Source: Sneathiella sp. P13V-1 (lineage in GTDB: Bacteria; Pseudomonadota; Alphaproteobacteria; Sneathiellales; Sneathiellaceae). Taken from it: a stretch of 64,000 nucleotides of DNA. Numbering within the stretch: the first letter of the stretch is position 1; each line of letters starts with the position of its first letter. The notes beneath the pieces were generated by a model that searched no databases, was not told the origin of the DNA, and worked only from the letters and a program-made list of their open reading frames with translations. The position numbers were made by a program, and so were the translations under genes. Where the stretch lies: positions 248,001 through 312,000 of the forward strand of contig NZ_WYEU01000001.1 in NCBI RefSeq assembly GCF_015143595.1, given 5' to 3'. Positions 45,412 through 55,110 of the stretch are shown piece by piece.

Positions 45412-47181
45412 GTGACTGCATCCCTACTCACTCAACTAAGTGCCCGCGTTGGGCAGGTTTTCGAAACATGTGATCTGGATCCAAAATTCGGTAAAGTGGT
45501 TCTCTCCCAACGCCGTGAACTTGGTCAGTTTCAATGCAATGGTGCGCTTGCCGCTGCAAAATCTGCGAAAAAGAACCCACGCGACATTGCTCAAACCGTT
45601 TTGGAGGCGCTTGAGAAAACAGGGATCTTTGCAGAGCTTTCCCTTGCAGGCCCCGGCTTCATTAATATGAAGCTAACTGACGAGTTCCTGAAATCACACC
45701 TGAATACGATTGCAGCGGACGACAGCTTTGGCATTCGTGAGGAGCATAATTCAGAAAAGGTTATTCTGGATTATGGCGGACCAAATGTAGCTAAAGCGAT
45801 GCATGTGGGGCACCTTCGTGCCACCATTATCGGTGAAAGTCTGCGCCGCTTGCATGTCTTCATGGGCGATGACGTCATCAGTGACGTTCACTTTGGTGAC
45901 TGGGGCCTTCCAATGGGCCTGCTCATTAAGGAAATTGAACTTCAGAAACCGGACCTTCCATACTTTGATGCTGATAACGAAGGACCGTTCCCCGCGGAAT
46001 CTCCAGTTACTGTGGATGAACTACAAGAGCTGTATCCTGCTGCGTCTTCACGCAGTAAAGAAAACCCGGAATTCCTGGAAGCCGCCCGCGAAGCAACTTT
46101 TGAGCTTCAAAAAGGCCGCGCAGGATATCGCGCCCTTTGGAAACATATGCTGGATGTTTCTATTGCCGAGACGAAAATCGACTTTGATCTATTAGGCGCG
46201 CACTTCACTGAATGGAAAGGTGAAGCCGACACAAACGATCATATTCCGTCTATGCTGGAGCGGTTCGCCTCCAACAATCTGTCAGAAGAATCTGATGGTG
46301 CCATTGTAGTACGCATCGCAAGGGAAGATGACAAAAAAGAGATGCCGCCATTGATCCTACAAAAATCAGATGGCGCGGTGATGTACGGCACCACGGACCT
46401 CGCCACCATCGAAATGCGGCAGCTGGAACATGACCCGGACAGCATTCTCTATGTGGTAGATGCCCGCCAAGGATTGCATTTTGAACAGGTCTTTCGCGCC
46501 GCCCGCGTAGGTGACAGCCTAGATGCTGACGCCACCTTGGAGCATGTCGGATTTGGCACCGTGAACGGCAAAGACGGCAAGCCACTTAAAACCCGTGATG
46601 GCGGAGTGGTACGTCTTCGCAGCATGATCGAAGATGCCATTGGCGAAGCCCGTAAAGTCGTTGAAGAAGCGGGCTTGAAAGACAAATTCTCAAGTGAAGA
46701 GCTTGAAGATATTGCCACCAAGGTTGGCATTGCCGCCATTAAATATGCGGATCTTTCCAACCAACGCATGTCCAACTATGTTTTCGATCTGGAACGTTTC
46801 ACCAAGTTTGAAGGTAAAACCGGTCCTTACCAGATGTATGCGGCGGTCCGGATTAAATCCATGTTGCGCAAAGCCACAGATCAGGGAATTGCATCTGGTG
46901 ATATTGTGGTCACTCACGAAGCCGAACGCAACCTGATGCTCGCCTTGTCACAGCTCTCCGAAGCGGTCTTTGCAGCAGCCGACAAAAGTGCGCCGAACAT
47001 TCTTTGTGATCATGTTTATGCGCTCACGCAGGAATTCAACAGCTTCTATCATGATTGTCAGGTTCTCGGTGAAAGTGATGAAGCCATCCGCGCATCCCGC
47101 CTGAAACTTTGCGAGATTACGCTCCGTCAAATTGAAGCGGTTCTGGATATGCTTGGGATCGCAGTACCAGAACGTATGTAA
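45412..47181 (+). CDS. argS: Arginine-tRNA ligase
   Basis: 589 residues, class I synthetase: HVGHLRATIIGESLRRL (HIGH motif), LILQKSDGAVMYGTTDLATI, DARQGLHFEQVFRAA, KPLKTRDGGVVRLRSMIEDA (degenerate KMSK region) and the C-terminal anticodon domain from ~480 (VTHEAERNLMLALSQLSEAV, DMLGIAVPERM). Starts at GTG 45412. Monocistronic, ending at a strong terminator. Confidence 0.95.
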   Translation: MTASLLTQLSARVGQVFETCDLDPKFGKVVLSQRRELGQFQCNGALAAAKSAKKNPRDIAQTVLEALEKTGIFAELSLAGPGFINMKLTDEFLKSHLNTIAADDSFGIREEHNSEKVILDYGGPNVAKAMHVGHLRATIIGESLRRLHVFMGDDVISDVHFGDWGLPMGLLIKEIELQKPDLPYFDADNEGPFPAESPVTVDELQELYPAASSRSKENPEFLEAAREATFELQKGRAGYRALWKHMLDVSIAETKIDFDLLGAHFTEWKGEADTNDHIPSMLERFASNNLSEESDGAIVVRIAREDDKKEMPPLILQKSDGAVMYGTTDLATIEMRQLEHDPDSILYVVDARQGLHFEQVFRAARVGDSLDADATLEHVGFGTVNGKDGKPLKTRDGGVVRLRSMIEDAIGEARKVVEEAGLKDKFSSEELEDIATKVGIAAIKYADLSNQRMSNYVFDLERFTKFEGKTGPYQMYAAVRIKSMLRKATDQGIASGDIVVTHEAERNLMLALSQLSEAVFAAADKSAPNILCDHVYALTQEFNSFYHDCQVLGESDEAIRASRLKLCEITLRQIEAVLDMLGIAVPERM

Positions 47182-47185
47182 AACG

Positions 47186-47217
47186 AAAAAAAGCCGGAAG
47201 AACTCTTCCGGCTTTTT
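47186..47217. terminator. Terminator between argS and ggt-like gene
   Basis: A long stem AAAAAGCCGGAAGA / TCTTCCGGCTTTTT flanked by A and T runs; works for both convergent genes. Confidence 0.85.
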
Positions 47218-47234
47218 CTTTGAAGGTTTTTTCA

Positions 47235-48824
47235 TCAGTATGCGAGCGCGTGCCCGTCTTTACGGGATTCTGTACCAGCTTCCAGAACACCTGTTTCCTG
47301 ATTAACGTAAATCATCTGCGCACCGCCATGAGGCATTTCAGGGGCAGTGATTTCATACCCCATATCTGCAAGTTCCTGCTTCACGCCATCAGAAATGGTT
47401 TCTTCCATTTCAAGAACACCCGCGTTGTAGAAGGCCCGCGGTGCTTCGATGGCTTCCTGAACATCCATACCAAAATCAAAGATATTGGACAGAACATGCG
47501 CATGACCGACAGGTTGATACGCGCCGCCCATCACACCGTAACAATGGGTCATTTTACCGCCTTTGGTAACCATACCTGGGATAATGGTATGCAGTGGACG
47601 TTTACCCGGTGCCACACAGTTTGGATGATCTTTGTCCACGACAAATCCAGCGCCGCGGTTCTGGAAGATCACACCTGCCTCTGCATCGGCAATGCCTGAT
47701 CCAAATGGATGGAATAGGGAGTTAATAAAGGAGACTGCCATGCCATCCTTATCAACAACTGACAGATAAACCGTATCTTTATGCTTATCCAACGCACCTG
47801 CGCCGCCAGCGTCACCGGCTTTACCAACTTCGATAAAAGTCCGAAGGTGAGCCGCGAACTCATCAGAGAGCAGCATCTCAACCGGCACATCCGCTTTCGC
47901 CGGGTCAGCCACATATTTATCCCGTGCAAGATAAGCAAGACGCGCAGCCTCTGCCTGAAGGTGGAAGCGTTTTGCACCGACCGGATCCAGCCCATCCATG
48001 TCATACCCTTTAAGGATATTCATCATCAGCAAAGCTGTGATACCCTGGCCGCTTGGTGGGATCTGATGCACATCATGCCCGCCGAATTCGGTCTGTATGA
48101 GGTCAACTACATCTGCAGAAGCCGCACCAAAATCACTGGCTTCGTGGAGGGCACCTGCCGCGTTGAGGGTCGCCACCATCTTCTCGGCAAGCTCTCCTTC
48201 ATAGAAGGCACTGCGCCCTTCCTTGGCAATACGCTTCAAAGTTTCTGCCAAAGCTGGGTTTTTCCAGACAGTTCCCGCCCCCGGAGTTTCTCCATCTTTC
48301 AGGAACAGCTTCGCCGCCTGTTCATTTTCAAGAAGTTTATCTTTCGCAAGGAGCCAATCCACAGAGGTGCGCTGCGTCACCACAAATCCGTTTTCCGCGC
48401 AATCAATGGCAGGGGCTAACAGATCCGCAAAATCCATAGAAGCAAATTGTTCATGAAGACGCGTCCAAGCGTCGATGGCTCCCGGCACCGTTACCGCATG
48501 AGGGCTGGTCAGCGAAATCTCGTCAATACCATCATCCAACAGTTTATCTGCTGTAAGAGCATTAGGTGCCTTACCGGAGCCATTGAGGCCAAAAAGTTTG
48601 TCATCACCAGAGGGGGAGACAATCGCGAAACAATCGCCGCCAATACCTGTTTGCATGGGGTCCACAACACACTGAACCGCGCAGGCTGCAATAGCTGCGT
48701 CCATGGCGTTACCGCCTGATTTCAGGATTGATAGAGCAACCTGGGAAGCGTGCGAGCTTGATGTCGCAACCGCACCGTTCATTCCATAAGTTACCGAGCG
48801 CCCGGGATTGGAGAAGTTTCTCAC
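47235..48824 (-). CDS. Gamma-glutamyltranspeptidase family protein
   Basis: 529 residues from GTG 48824 (AAGGTGG six bases upstream). Ntn-hydrolase layout: GAVATSSSHASQVALSILKS, GNAMDAAIAACAVQCVVDPM, GIGGDCFAIV, and autocatalytic processing site HKDTVYLSVVDKDGMAVSFI, where the Thr becomes the nucleophile; FHPFGSGIADAEAGVIFQN and HTIIPGMVTKGGKMTHCYGV follow. No signal peptide, so it is likely cytoplasmic, as in the 'gamma-glutamyltransferase-like' (CapD/oxamate amidohydrolase) branch. Substrate therefore uncertain. Confidence 0.9.
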   Translation of the reverse strand: MRNFSNPGRSVTYGMNGAVATSSSHASQVALSILKSGGNAMDAAIAACAVQCVVDPMQTGIGGDCFAIVSPSGDDKLFGLNGSGKAPNALTADKLLDDGIDEISLTSPHAVTVPGAIDAWTRLHEQFASMDFADLLAPAIDCAENGFVVTQRTSVDWLLAKDKLLENEQAAKLFLKDGETPGAGTVWKNPALAETLKRIAKEGRSAFYEGELAEKMVATLNAAGALHEASDFGAASADVVDLIQTEFGGHDVHQIPPSGQGITALLMMNILKGYDMDGLDPVGAKRFHLQAEAARLAYLARDKYVADPAKADVPVEMLLSDEFAAHLRTFIEVGKAGDAGGAGALDKHKDTVYLSVVDKDGMAVSFINSLFHPFGSGIADAEAGVIFQNRGAGFVVDKDHPNCVAPGKRPLHTIIPGMVTKGGKMTHCYGVMGGAYQPVGHAHVLSNIFDFGMDVQEAIEAPRAFYNAGVLEMEETISDGVKQELADMGYEITAPEMPHGGAQMIYVNQETGVLEAGTESRKDGHALAY

Positions 48825-48922
48825 TTTGACCACCTTAATTATTATTGAGAGGCCAAAGAGTACTGCGATCACTGAAAAGCGCAAAACAACTTTTTGCGCC
48901 TTTTCATGATCCGGAAGTCAAA

Positions 48923-49144
48923 TTACCAAAGGCGAACGATGACATATTTGGTAAATGCGTCATCAACCTTGCTTTGACTGGCTGCACGCCAGGCACCCAT
49001 AGCCGCATCGTGCGATTCAAAAAAACCGCGCACATCCATATTACCCGGATCTACAAAATCACGACCACGTGTATCAGTAACCCGGCCGCCGAACACCACA
49101 AACAATTCCTTCTTAGTGGCGTTAGCTGTCGCTGTATCTGTCAT
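48923..49144 (-). CDS. DUF4170 small protein
   Basis: 73 residues: VVFGGRVTDTRGRDFVDPGN and FFESHDAAMGAWRAASQSKV match the alphaproteobacterial DUF4170 family, whose role is unknown. Stands alone, same strand as the Ggt-like gene. Confidence 0.8.
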   Translation of the reverse strand: MTDTATANATKKELFVVFGGRVTDTRGRDFVDPGNMDVRGFFESHDAAMGAWRAASQSKVDDAFTKYVIVRLW

Positions 49145-49285
49145 TTCTTCGTCTCTTCAAAACACAAATAGTTCCAGACCAGCAAATAGCCGGTCTGCTC
49201 AAATACACTCGGATTATTATAGTTATGGGAGTTTTTACCGTGTTTATGATGAACAAACGGCTAACGCAAGGAAGAAAAACAGTTT

Positions 49286-49876
49286 TTACTCTTTAGAAGC
49301 GAATATTCCAAAAGAGAGGACCGATGCACTAAGAAAGCTGTGGTAAACGTTAAGTTCAGGGACCGAAAATTGCGCGGCAACAATTGCACTTCCAAGCCCG
49401 GCGGCAACCAGAAAAACCACACCCGCAAAAATGAATATCCCACTATTAGGTTTTACAAACAGCCGGTACAGTGCCGCCAAGGCCAACAAGCCAACAACAC
49501 CGTATCGAATTTCTTCGCTTAATTGCCAACGGTCAAACAAAGTCACTCCCGTGAGAGACAACAAACCGATTAACACGATCCACCAGCCCGCCTGATGGAA
49601 TTGTCGCGCAAATACACCGCCAACAGCGGCGATAGCGAAAGATATAATACCGATGGAGCCCGCAAATGCAGATAACTGCTTGTGATAAGGTTTGAAGTCA
49701 GACATTCCCCCATAAACGGCCGCCCCGAGCAGAGCCGCCAACGCAATTGTTGACACTCCAAATGCCCAGAAAAGGTTCATTGGGAAATAGGTACGACGCA
49801 TCAAAACAAGTGCAGCAATTGCACTCATGACAAGTATGAGTTCAAAGATGACCAAGCTATTCATGACATCCGTCAT
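49286..49876 (-). CDS. Uncharacterised polytopic membrane protein
   Basis: 196 residues with about six hydrophobic helices (IFELILVMSAIAALVLM, FWAFGVSTIALAALLGAAVY, GSIGIISFAIAAVGGVFA, AGWWIVLIGLLSLTGVTLF and others). I do not recognise the family. No conserved polar motif is apparent. Divergent from the cyclase gene with 158 bases between. Confidence 0.65.
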   Translation of the reverse strand: MTDVMNSLVIFELILVMSAIAALVLMRRTYFPMNLFWAFGVSTIALAALLGAAVYGGMSDFKPYHKQLSAFAGSIGIISFAIAAVGGVFARQFHQAGWWIVLIGLLSLTGVTLFDRWQLSEEIRYGVVGLLALAALYRLFVKPNSGIFIFAGVVFLVAAGLGSAIVAAQFSVPELNVYHSFLSASVLSFGIFASKE

Positions 49877-50033
49877 AACTCGGTCATCATGGAAAGTCTA
49901 ACGATCTTGGAAAATAAATATGACAGTGGACACATAAATGTCGTTGAATTGTAGAAAATTCCTATACATTACAATAGTGTGTGCAAAAAGTTTTTGAGGT
50001 GGCGCCATTCTCAACTTAGATTCCAACAAACCA

Positions 50034-51854
50034 ATGCGGCAATTCTCCATTGCAATGGTCCTGACCATGAGCTTTGGAACATTGGTAACATGCGCCGTTC
50101 TCTCGGTCCTCACGATCAGCCTCTATTCCGGACTTGCAAATACAAGGGATCTTCTTGAAGAAAAGGCAACATCTGAACTGGCTTCTGTTGAACAGAACTT
50201 AAGGAACTTGCTCAACCCGGTTGAAAGACAGGTTCAGTTCCTGTCCGAACTGATTTATCGCGAAGAAGTCGATATTAATGACCCCAAAAGCATTAACCAG
50301 GCGCTCTTAACCTCTTTAAGCGGCATGAACGAAAATGTCGGTATCTCTGTTGTTTATCCGGATTTCAGCAGCCGCGTTGCAACTCGTTATGACAAGAAGA
50401 TTGAATATAATCCTCCGGTGGAGCCGGAAGGCCAAGACAGCTTGAAGGAAGTCTTGATGACGGGAGTCGGCCATTGGGGTCCCCTTATCTATTCACCTGA
50501 AGTCCACGAAACCCTCATGGCTTTTCGCCAACCGATTATCCGGAATGAGAAATTTATCGGCCTGGTTATAGGAGGTATTCCTGTAAGTGAAGTCAGACGC
50601 GCGGTCCAGCTTGACGGGCTGTCCAGAAATGACGGCCGGTTTATTCTTTATGGTAAAGAACATATTCTAACCTATGACGGTTTTCAGGTTCATTCAGATA
50701 AACTGACCTATAAGGGCGTCGCTCCAAAACTTTCTGAAATTCCTGACCCGGTGCTGTCAGCGATTTGGAGCGCAGAGCGAAAAGACTTTAAATGGGTGAA
50801 GCCCAAAGGGGCCATGCAAGGCCATTTCATCGAACTCAACGATGAAACCTATCAATTCATTTACACCTCTGTCGAAGGCTATACGGACAAGCCCCTTATT
50901 GTTGGCTACAAAGTGAAATTTGAAGATGTGGCGGGTGCTCTGAAACGACTGGCCTGGGCGGGGTTTGCTGGTCTTGGCATTCTCATTGTCAGCTGCATAA
51001 TCGCGATCCTTATCGGTCGTCGCATCGCAGGGTCAGTCCACACAATTTCAGAAGCCTCGCAGAAAATCTCCAAACTGAACTTCAATGAGGTTGGCACCCT
51101 GCCCCCAAGTCACCTGAAAGAACTTCATGAAGCAAGCGAAGCCTACAACACCATGCTCCGGGGACTCAGCTGGTTTGAAAACTATGTGCCGAAAAGCCTT
51201 GTCAGGAAGTTGATGGAGACAGGCGAGGCCCATTCAGAGACACGCTCTGTCACGGTTATGTTTACAGATATCTGTGAATTTACCCCTTTTGCAGAAAACA
51301 TGTCCTCCGAAGATGTTGCCAGCCTGCTGAACCAGCATTTTGAATTGGTTACGGCCTGCATTGAAAAAGAAGGCGGCACCGTTGATAAATTTATTGGGGA
51401 CGCCGTTATGGCTTTTTGGGGTGCACCAGAATATCAGGAAGATCATGCTGCCCGCGCATGCCGCGCGGCCCTTGCCATTACTGAAACAATTGAACGTGAC
51501 AACGAAAAACGCCGACAAGAAGGGCGTGCGCCTGTGAAAATGCGAATTGGCATTCACACTGGTGATCTTGTTGTTGGGAATATCGGATCATCTGGCAGGT
51601 TGAATTACACCGTTGTTGGCGACACGGTGAATATCGCTCAACGGATTGAGCAACTGGGGAAAAGCATTCAAATCGATCCACAGCCGGACGTGCTAGCGCT
51701 GATTTCCACGACAACAGCAGATCAAGCAGGAGAGCATTTCCCATACCAAAGTGTCGGAGTTCACCGCGTCAAAGGGCGCAAAGAAGAAGTAGACGTCTGC
51801 CGTCTGCATCAGGCCGAAGCATCCCGGCCTAATGAAATGGAAGTAGGTGCCTGA
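50034..51854 (+). CDS. Membrane class III adenylate/guanylate cyclase with extracytoplasmic sensor
   Basis: 606 residues. TM1 near 10-35, a Cache-like sensor to ~305, TM2 (AGLGILIVSCIIAILIGRRI), HAMP-like linker, and catalytic domain from ~405: VTVMFTDICEFTPFAENMSS (first metal Asp), GGTVDKFIGDAVMAFWGAPE (Lys for purine and second Asp), GRLNYTVVGDTVNIAQRIEQ (transition-state Asn and Arg). The Lys before FIGD and the whole set of catalytic residues indicate an active, probably adenylate-forming enzyme. Signals an external ligand by cAMP (or cGMP). Confidence 0.9.
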   Translation: MRQFSIAMVLTMSFGTLVTCAVLSVLTISLYSGLANTRDLLEEKATSELASVEQNLRNLLNPVERQVQFLSELIYREEVDINDPKSINQALLTSLSGMNENVGISVVYPDFSSRVATRYDKKIEYNPPVEPEGQDSLKEVLMTGVGHWGPLIYSPEVHETLMAFRQPIIRNEKFIGLVIGGIPVSEVRRAVQLDGLSRNDGRFILYGKEHILTYDGFQVHSDKLTYKGVAPKLSEIPDPVLSAIWSAERKDFKWVKPKGAMQGHFIELNDETYQFIYTSVEGYTDKPLIVGYKVKFEDVAGALKRLAWAGFAGLGILIVSCIIAILIGRRIAGSVHTISEASQKISKLNFNEVGTLPPSHLKELHEASEAYNTMLRGLSWFENYVPKSLVRKLMETGEAHSETRSVTVMFTDICEFTPFAENMSSEDVASLLNQHFELVTACIEKEGGTVDKFIGDAVMAFWGAPEYQEDHAARACRAALAITETIERDNEKRRQEGRAPVKMRIGIHTGDLVVGNIGSSGRLNYTVVGDTVNIAQRIEQLGKSIQIDPQPDVLALISTTTADQAGEHFPYQSVGVHRVKGRKEEVDVCRLHQAEASRPNEMEVGA

Positions 51855-52667
51855 TCAGGACGGCTGGTAGTAAGGATTTGTTCCGCCTGCGTGGTCTGTC
51901 ACATCCAGCACTTCAGTAATGCGCGGCACCAATTCCATGATCTCTTTGGCAACACCTTGCTTCAAGGTGACATCGGCCATGCCACATCCCTGACATCCAC
52001 CCTCCAGGCGCACATATGCTTTATCGTCCTGCAAATCCACAAGAGTGATGTGACCGCCATGGGCAGCGATTGACGGGTTAATGCGGTCCTGAAGCAGGCC
52101 GCGAATGGCTTTACCTTCTTCCGTATCCAGACCGGGACGCGGCAAGGCTTCGCGATGATCAACCACCGCCTTAATTTCTGGAATATAGTGTTTCAGCATA
52201 TTCGTAATACCGGTCAGCATCCCGAAAGCGGATCCCTGCATTTTCAAATACAGGTTGCCGTCCTTGTAGCTGTGAAACTCAACATCACCACCGGATTGTG
52301 TCACCGCAGGAATAATGCGCGTAGCAAGCAAGTCTTTGGCTTGCGCCACTATTTCTTCGTCCATATCCACACCTTGTTCACTTTCGGCAATAACCGGTTT
52401 ACCAGAATTAAAATGCGCCATGATGGCAGAAAAGATGGAGGTATTTAGTTCACTCCAGTCTGTATCCTCAGGCTTCTCAACCAAAATACTCTCTGCCAGC
52501 AGAGTGACGGTCTGGACACCCTCCACCCCATAAATTGCACAAGCGAGCGGAGAAATCTCAGCCGCTTCATCAGCAGAAATATGCCGCTGACCTTTACCCA
52601 GAACAGCCTGTCCGGGGAAGAATTCCTGATAATTGGCATTGTGCCCTGGTTTGGTTTGTATAAACAT
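51855..52667 (-). CDS. Nfu-type iron-sulfur carrier with an extra NifU-like domain
   Basis: 270 residues, longer than usual Nfu (~190). N-terminal Nfu domain ~1-85 (MFIQTKPGHNANYQEFFPGQ, LACAIYGVEGVQTVTLL), then a NifU-like repeat ~105-180 (LLATRIIPAVTQSGGDVEFH) with no Cys pair, then the true NifU domain ~195-265 (DRINPSIAAHGGHITLVDLQ) with GGCQGCGMADVTLK that holds the [4Fe-4S] CxxC. Delivers clusters to apo-enzymes. The cysteine-free middle domain may be structural or a client-binding unit. Ends adjacent to the cyclase gene stop. Confidence 0.88.
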   Translation of the reverse strand: MFIQTKPGHNANYQEFFPGQAVLGKGQRHISADEAAEISPLACAIYGVEGVQTVTLLAESILVEKPEDTDWSELNTSIFSAIMAHFNSGKPVIAESEQGVDMDEEIVAQAKDLLATRIIPAVTQSGGDVEFHSYKDGNLYLKMQGSAFGMLTGITNMLKHYIPEIKAVVDHREALPRPGLDTEEGKAIRGLLQDRINPSIAAHGGHITLVDLQDDKAYVRLEGGCQGCGMADVTLKQGVAKEIMELVPRITEVLDVTDHAGGTNPYYQPS

Positions 52668-52769
52668 TTCTTCTCAACCTTAGCCGCAGAAGTTAAACTG
52701 CACTTCATGATGCGCAAATGCACGTCTCATCTACATATAATGCCGGACAACGAAAAAAAAGGGATAAAA

Positions 52770-53540
52770 ATGGCAGAATTTGTGACGGTCACACGGTCAA
52801 GCCGTGGAAATGGTAACTATTGCACCATTGCAATCAACAATCCAAAGAAGCTCAACACCTTGAGCTCTCAAATTCTTGAGGAACTTGAAGACGAGGTTAA
52901 AAAGCTCGTAAGTGATCAGGAAATTCGTGCTGTTGTCCTGACCGGGACTGGTGATCGTGCCTTTGTCGGTGGTGCAAATATCTACGAGATGGCTGAACTG
53001 AACCCAGAGACAGCACGCGTTTTCATTACGCGCATCCATACTTTATGCACCGCCCTCCGTGACCTGCCAGTTCCGGTTATTGCCCGCGTTAATGGGTTCT
53101 GCTTGGGCGCAGGAATGGAAATTGCCGCGGTTTGTGATCTGATCATCGCGGAAGAAAGCGCTGAATTTTCCATGCCGGAGGTTCGTGTCGGCATTCCATC
53201 CGTCATCGAAGCAGCCGTTCTCCCCCGATTACTGGGCAGTGGCCTCGCACGGGATCTTGTCATCACGGGACGTGCGTTGAATGGCAAAGAAGCCGCAGAT
53301 GCAGGCTTTGTCCAACGACTGGCAGAGTCTGGAAAGCTGGATGAGGCCGTTGGAATTGCGCTTGATGAAATTATGGCGGGTGGCCGGGAAGCCATTCGCC
53401 TGCAAAAAATCCTATGTAACTTCTGGGAAGAGGAAAACATGTCAAAATCGGTTCAGTTTGGAATTGATATGTTTGCCAAATCCTTCGAAGGACCAGAACC
53501 GGCAGAAATGCTGGGTGCCTTTACCAAACGTAAGCGCTAG
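52770..53540 (+). CDS. Enoyl-CoA hydratase/isomerase family protein
   Basis: 256 residues from ATG 52770 with AAGGG upstream. Crotonase-fold hallmarks: FVGGANIYEMAELNPETARV (CoA-binding, oxyanion), NGFCLGAGMEIAAVCDLIIA, AEFSMPEVRVGIPSVIEAAV (catalytic Glu region) and ALNGKEAADAGFVQRL. Acts in fatty acid or other acyl-CoA breakdown; specificity unknown. Confidence 0.9.
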   Translation: MAEFVTVTRSSRGNGNYCTIAINNPKKLNTLSSQILEELEDEVKKLVSDQEIRAVVLTGTGDRAFVGGANIYEMAELNPETARVFITRIHTLCTALRDLPVPVIARVNGFCLGAGMEIAAVCDLIIAEESAEFSMPEVRVGIPSVIEAAVLPRLLGSGLARDLVITGRALNGKEAADAGFVQRLAESGKLDEAVGIALDEIMAGGREAIRLQKILCNFWEEENMSKSVQFGIDMFAKSFEGPEPAEMLGAFTKRKR

Positions 53541-53554
53541 CACCGCAACCTGAT

Positions 53555-53590
53555 TGCCATAGATGAAATAAAAAATTTTCATCTATGGCA
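53555..53590 (+). terminator. Hairpin terminator after enoyl-CoA hydratase
   Basis: Perfect 14-bp stem TGCCATAGATGAAA / TTTCATCTATGGCA with an A-rich eight-base loop, followed by a T-rich stretch. Confidence 0.75.
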
Positions 53591-53682
53591 GATTTGTTTT
53601 TCGTCCATGGTTAATTATTGGTTAAACTAATAAATCAAGTTGAGTGATTTGTGGACGAAAGTAGATAAGCGGGGCTGGGCTT

Positions 53683-54864
53683 TTGAGTATTCTCAACTCC
53701 TGGATTGGAGGGCTGACAGGTGTAAGCGGATTTAATCTGACCGCTGATCGCATTGGTGGGTTGATATCGGCAACTGATCACTCCCCTTTGCTGACGCGCA
53801 GGCGTGCCCTGGTTATCCTGAGCCGCATTCGCTTTATGTGCTTGCTCGGGGCTTTTTTCTATGTGGCCGGTTTTATTTTCGATATCACACATTTTGATGC
53901 GGAAGTAACAAGAAGTTTGCTCATCTATCGTGCGACAGCCGCCTTTTTATATCTCGCTCTCCTGTTCGCCATTCGCAAAGCCGACAGCCTTAACAGCGCC
54001 TACCGCTCCCTTTTTGTGTTCTTTGCCACATCAGTAATTTTTCAGGCATTATATCAGCCGCTGGTATTGCCCGAATTTCTCTTCTCCATTCAAGGGCTAG
54101 CGACAGCAGGATATGCAATTTTCCCTTTCCTGATCTGTGCGACAATTGCGGTGTTTCCGCTCACCATAAAGGAAAGTTTTCTGATCAGCGTTATCTTCCT
54201 GACATCGGAACTCATCTTTATCGCGGTAGCCAATCCCCAACCCGACCCGCAACCCGGTCTTGGAATGCTCCTATCTCTTGGGACGATTGTTGGTATTTGC
54301 ACCTTCTCTGCAGTTAGCCAAATGAGCTACATGCTCTCTCTTGTGGAGCAGGCCTCTGTTGACAGCCTGACCAACTGCTACAGTCGGAACAGCGGCGAAG
54401 AAATCCTTGATGTTCAGTTCAGGATTTCATCGCGCCAAAACTCCAAACTGTCAGTGGTTTTTCTGGATCTGGATAATTTTAAATCCATTAACGACAGATA
54501 TGGACACGAAGCCGGTGACCGGGTTCTTCAAAATGCCGCCAACAACATACGCAAAAACCTTCGCGATTCTGATGTTTTGATCCGGTGGGGCGGTGAAGAA
54601 TTTCTAATGATCCTGCCATATACAGATGGGGAAGGCGCCAGTATGGCAATCCGTAGAATGCGCAATAATGGCTTTGGCAAACGTCCAGATAAAAACCAGG
54701 TCACTGCCAGTATCGGCATTGCGGAACTAACAGCTACCAAGGCATCTGACTGGCAGGAGCTGGTCGACATTGCCGATGAGCAAATGTATCTGGCCAAGAC
54801 AAAAGGGAAAGATCAGTTCCAACTTTACGCGCCTGAAGAAACACCCAATAGCAATGCTTCTTAA
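53683..54864 (+). CDS. Membrane diguanylate cyclase (GGDEF)
   Basis: 393 residues. About six transmembrane helices (~50-235) precede a GGDEF domain: SVDSLTNCYSRNSGEEIL, VFLDLDNFKSINDRYGHEAG, and the active site WGGEEF. Five residues before the site lies RDSD (RxxD I-site), so product inhibition by c-di-GMP is likely. Converts 2 GTP to c-di-GMP, for motility/biofilm control; the PilZ protein at 1.5 kb is one possible receptor. Start is TTG 53683, since upstream in-frame ATG is absent. Confidence 0.92.
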   Translation: MSILNSWIGGLTGVSGFNLTADRIGGLISATDHSPLLTRRRALVILSRIRFMCLLGAFFYVAGFIFDITHFDAEVTRSLLIYRATAAFLYLALLFAIRKADSLNSAYRSLFVFFATSVIFQALYQPLVLPEFLFSIQGLATAGYAIFPFLICATIAVFPLTIKESFLISVIFLTSELIFIAVANPQPDPQPGLGMLLSLGTIVGICTFSAVSQMSYMLSLVEQASVDSLTNCYSRNSGEEILDVQFRISSRQNSKLSVVFLDLDNFKSINDRYGHEAGDRVLQNAANNIRKNLRDSDVLIRWGGEEFLMILPYTDGEGASMAIRRMRNNGFGKRPDKNQVTASIGIAELTATKASDWQELVDIADEQMYLAKTKGKDQFQLYAPEETPNSNAS

Positions 54865-54882
54865 CCCCCGGAAAGTAAATCC

Positions 54883-55053
54883 ATGCTTCTCAAACTTATG
54901 TTGCTGGCCTTTGTCGCACTTTTCATCGGGCGTATTCTCTTTGCCAAGAAATTAAAGGAAATGGGCCGGGCGGCTGACCGAACGTTGAATTTATGTCTGA
55001 TCGCCATAGCGATCTATCTCGCCCTTCAAGCCCTTCTTTTTTACGCAGTTTAG
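54883..55053 (+). CDS. Small two-helix membrane protein
   Basis: 56 residues, ATG 54883, with GGAAAG upstream. MLLKLMLLAFVALFIGRILF and CLIAIAIYLALQALLFYAV form two hydrophobic segments around a basic loop (KKLKEMGRAADRT). Downstream of the diguanylate cyclase by 18 bases, and probably in the same transcript. Family unknown. Confidence 0.6.
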   Translation: MLLKLMLLAFVALFIGRILFAKKLKEMGRAADRTLNLCLIAIAIYLALQALLFYAV

Positions 55054-55075
55054 TTCAAGCCCACGCCTACATCTC

Positions 55076-55103
55076 TTGACAGGCCATAAAACCCTTATAT
55101 ATT
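55076..55103 (+). promoter_or_regulatory. Promoter of SAM-II/metZ
   Basis: TTGACA (55076-55081), 16-base spacer, TATATT (55098-55103), close to the riboswitch aptamer. Confidence 0.7.
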
Positions 55104-55110
55104 CCAGAAA

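Noticed and set aside
49145-49285. Small forward ORF
   Set aside because: No ribosome site and overlaps the end of the convergent membrane protein gene.
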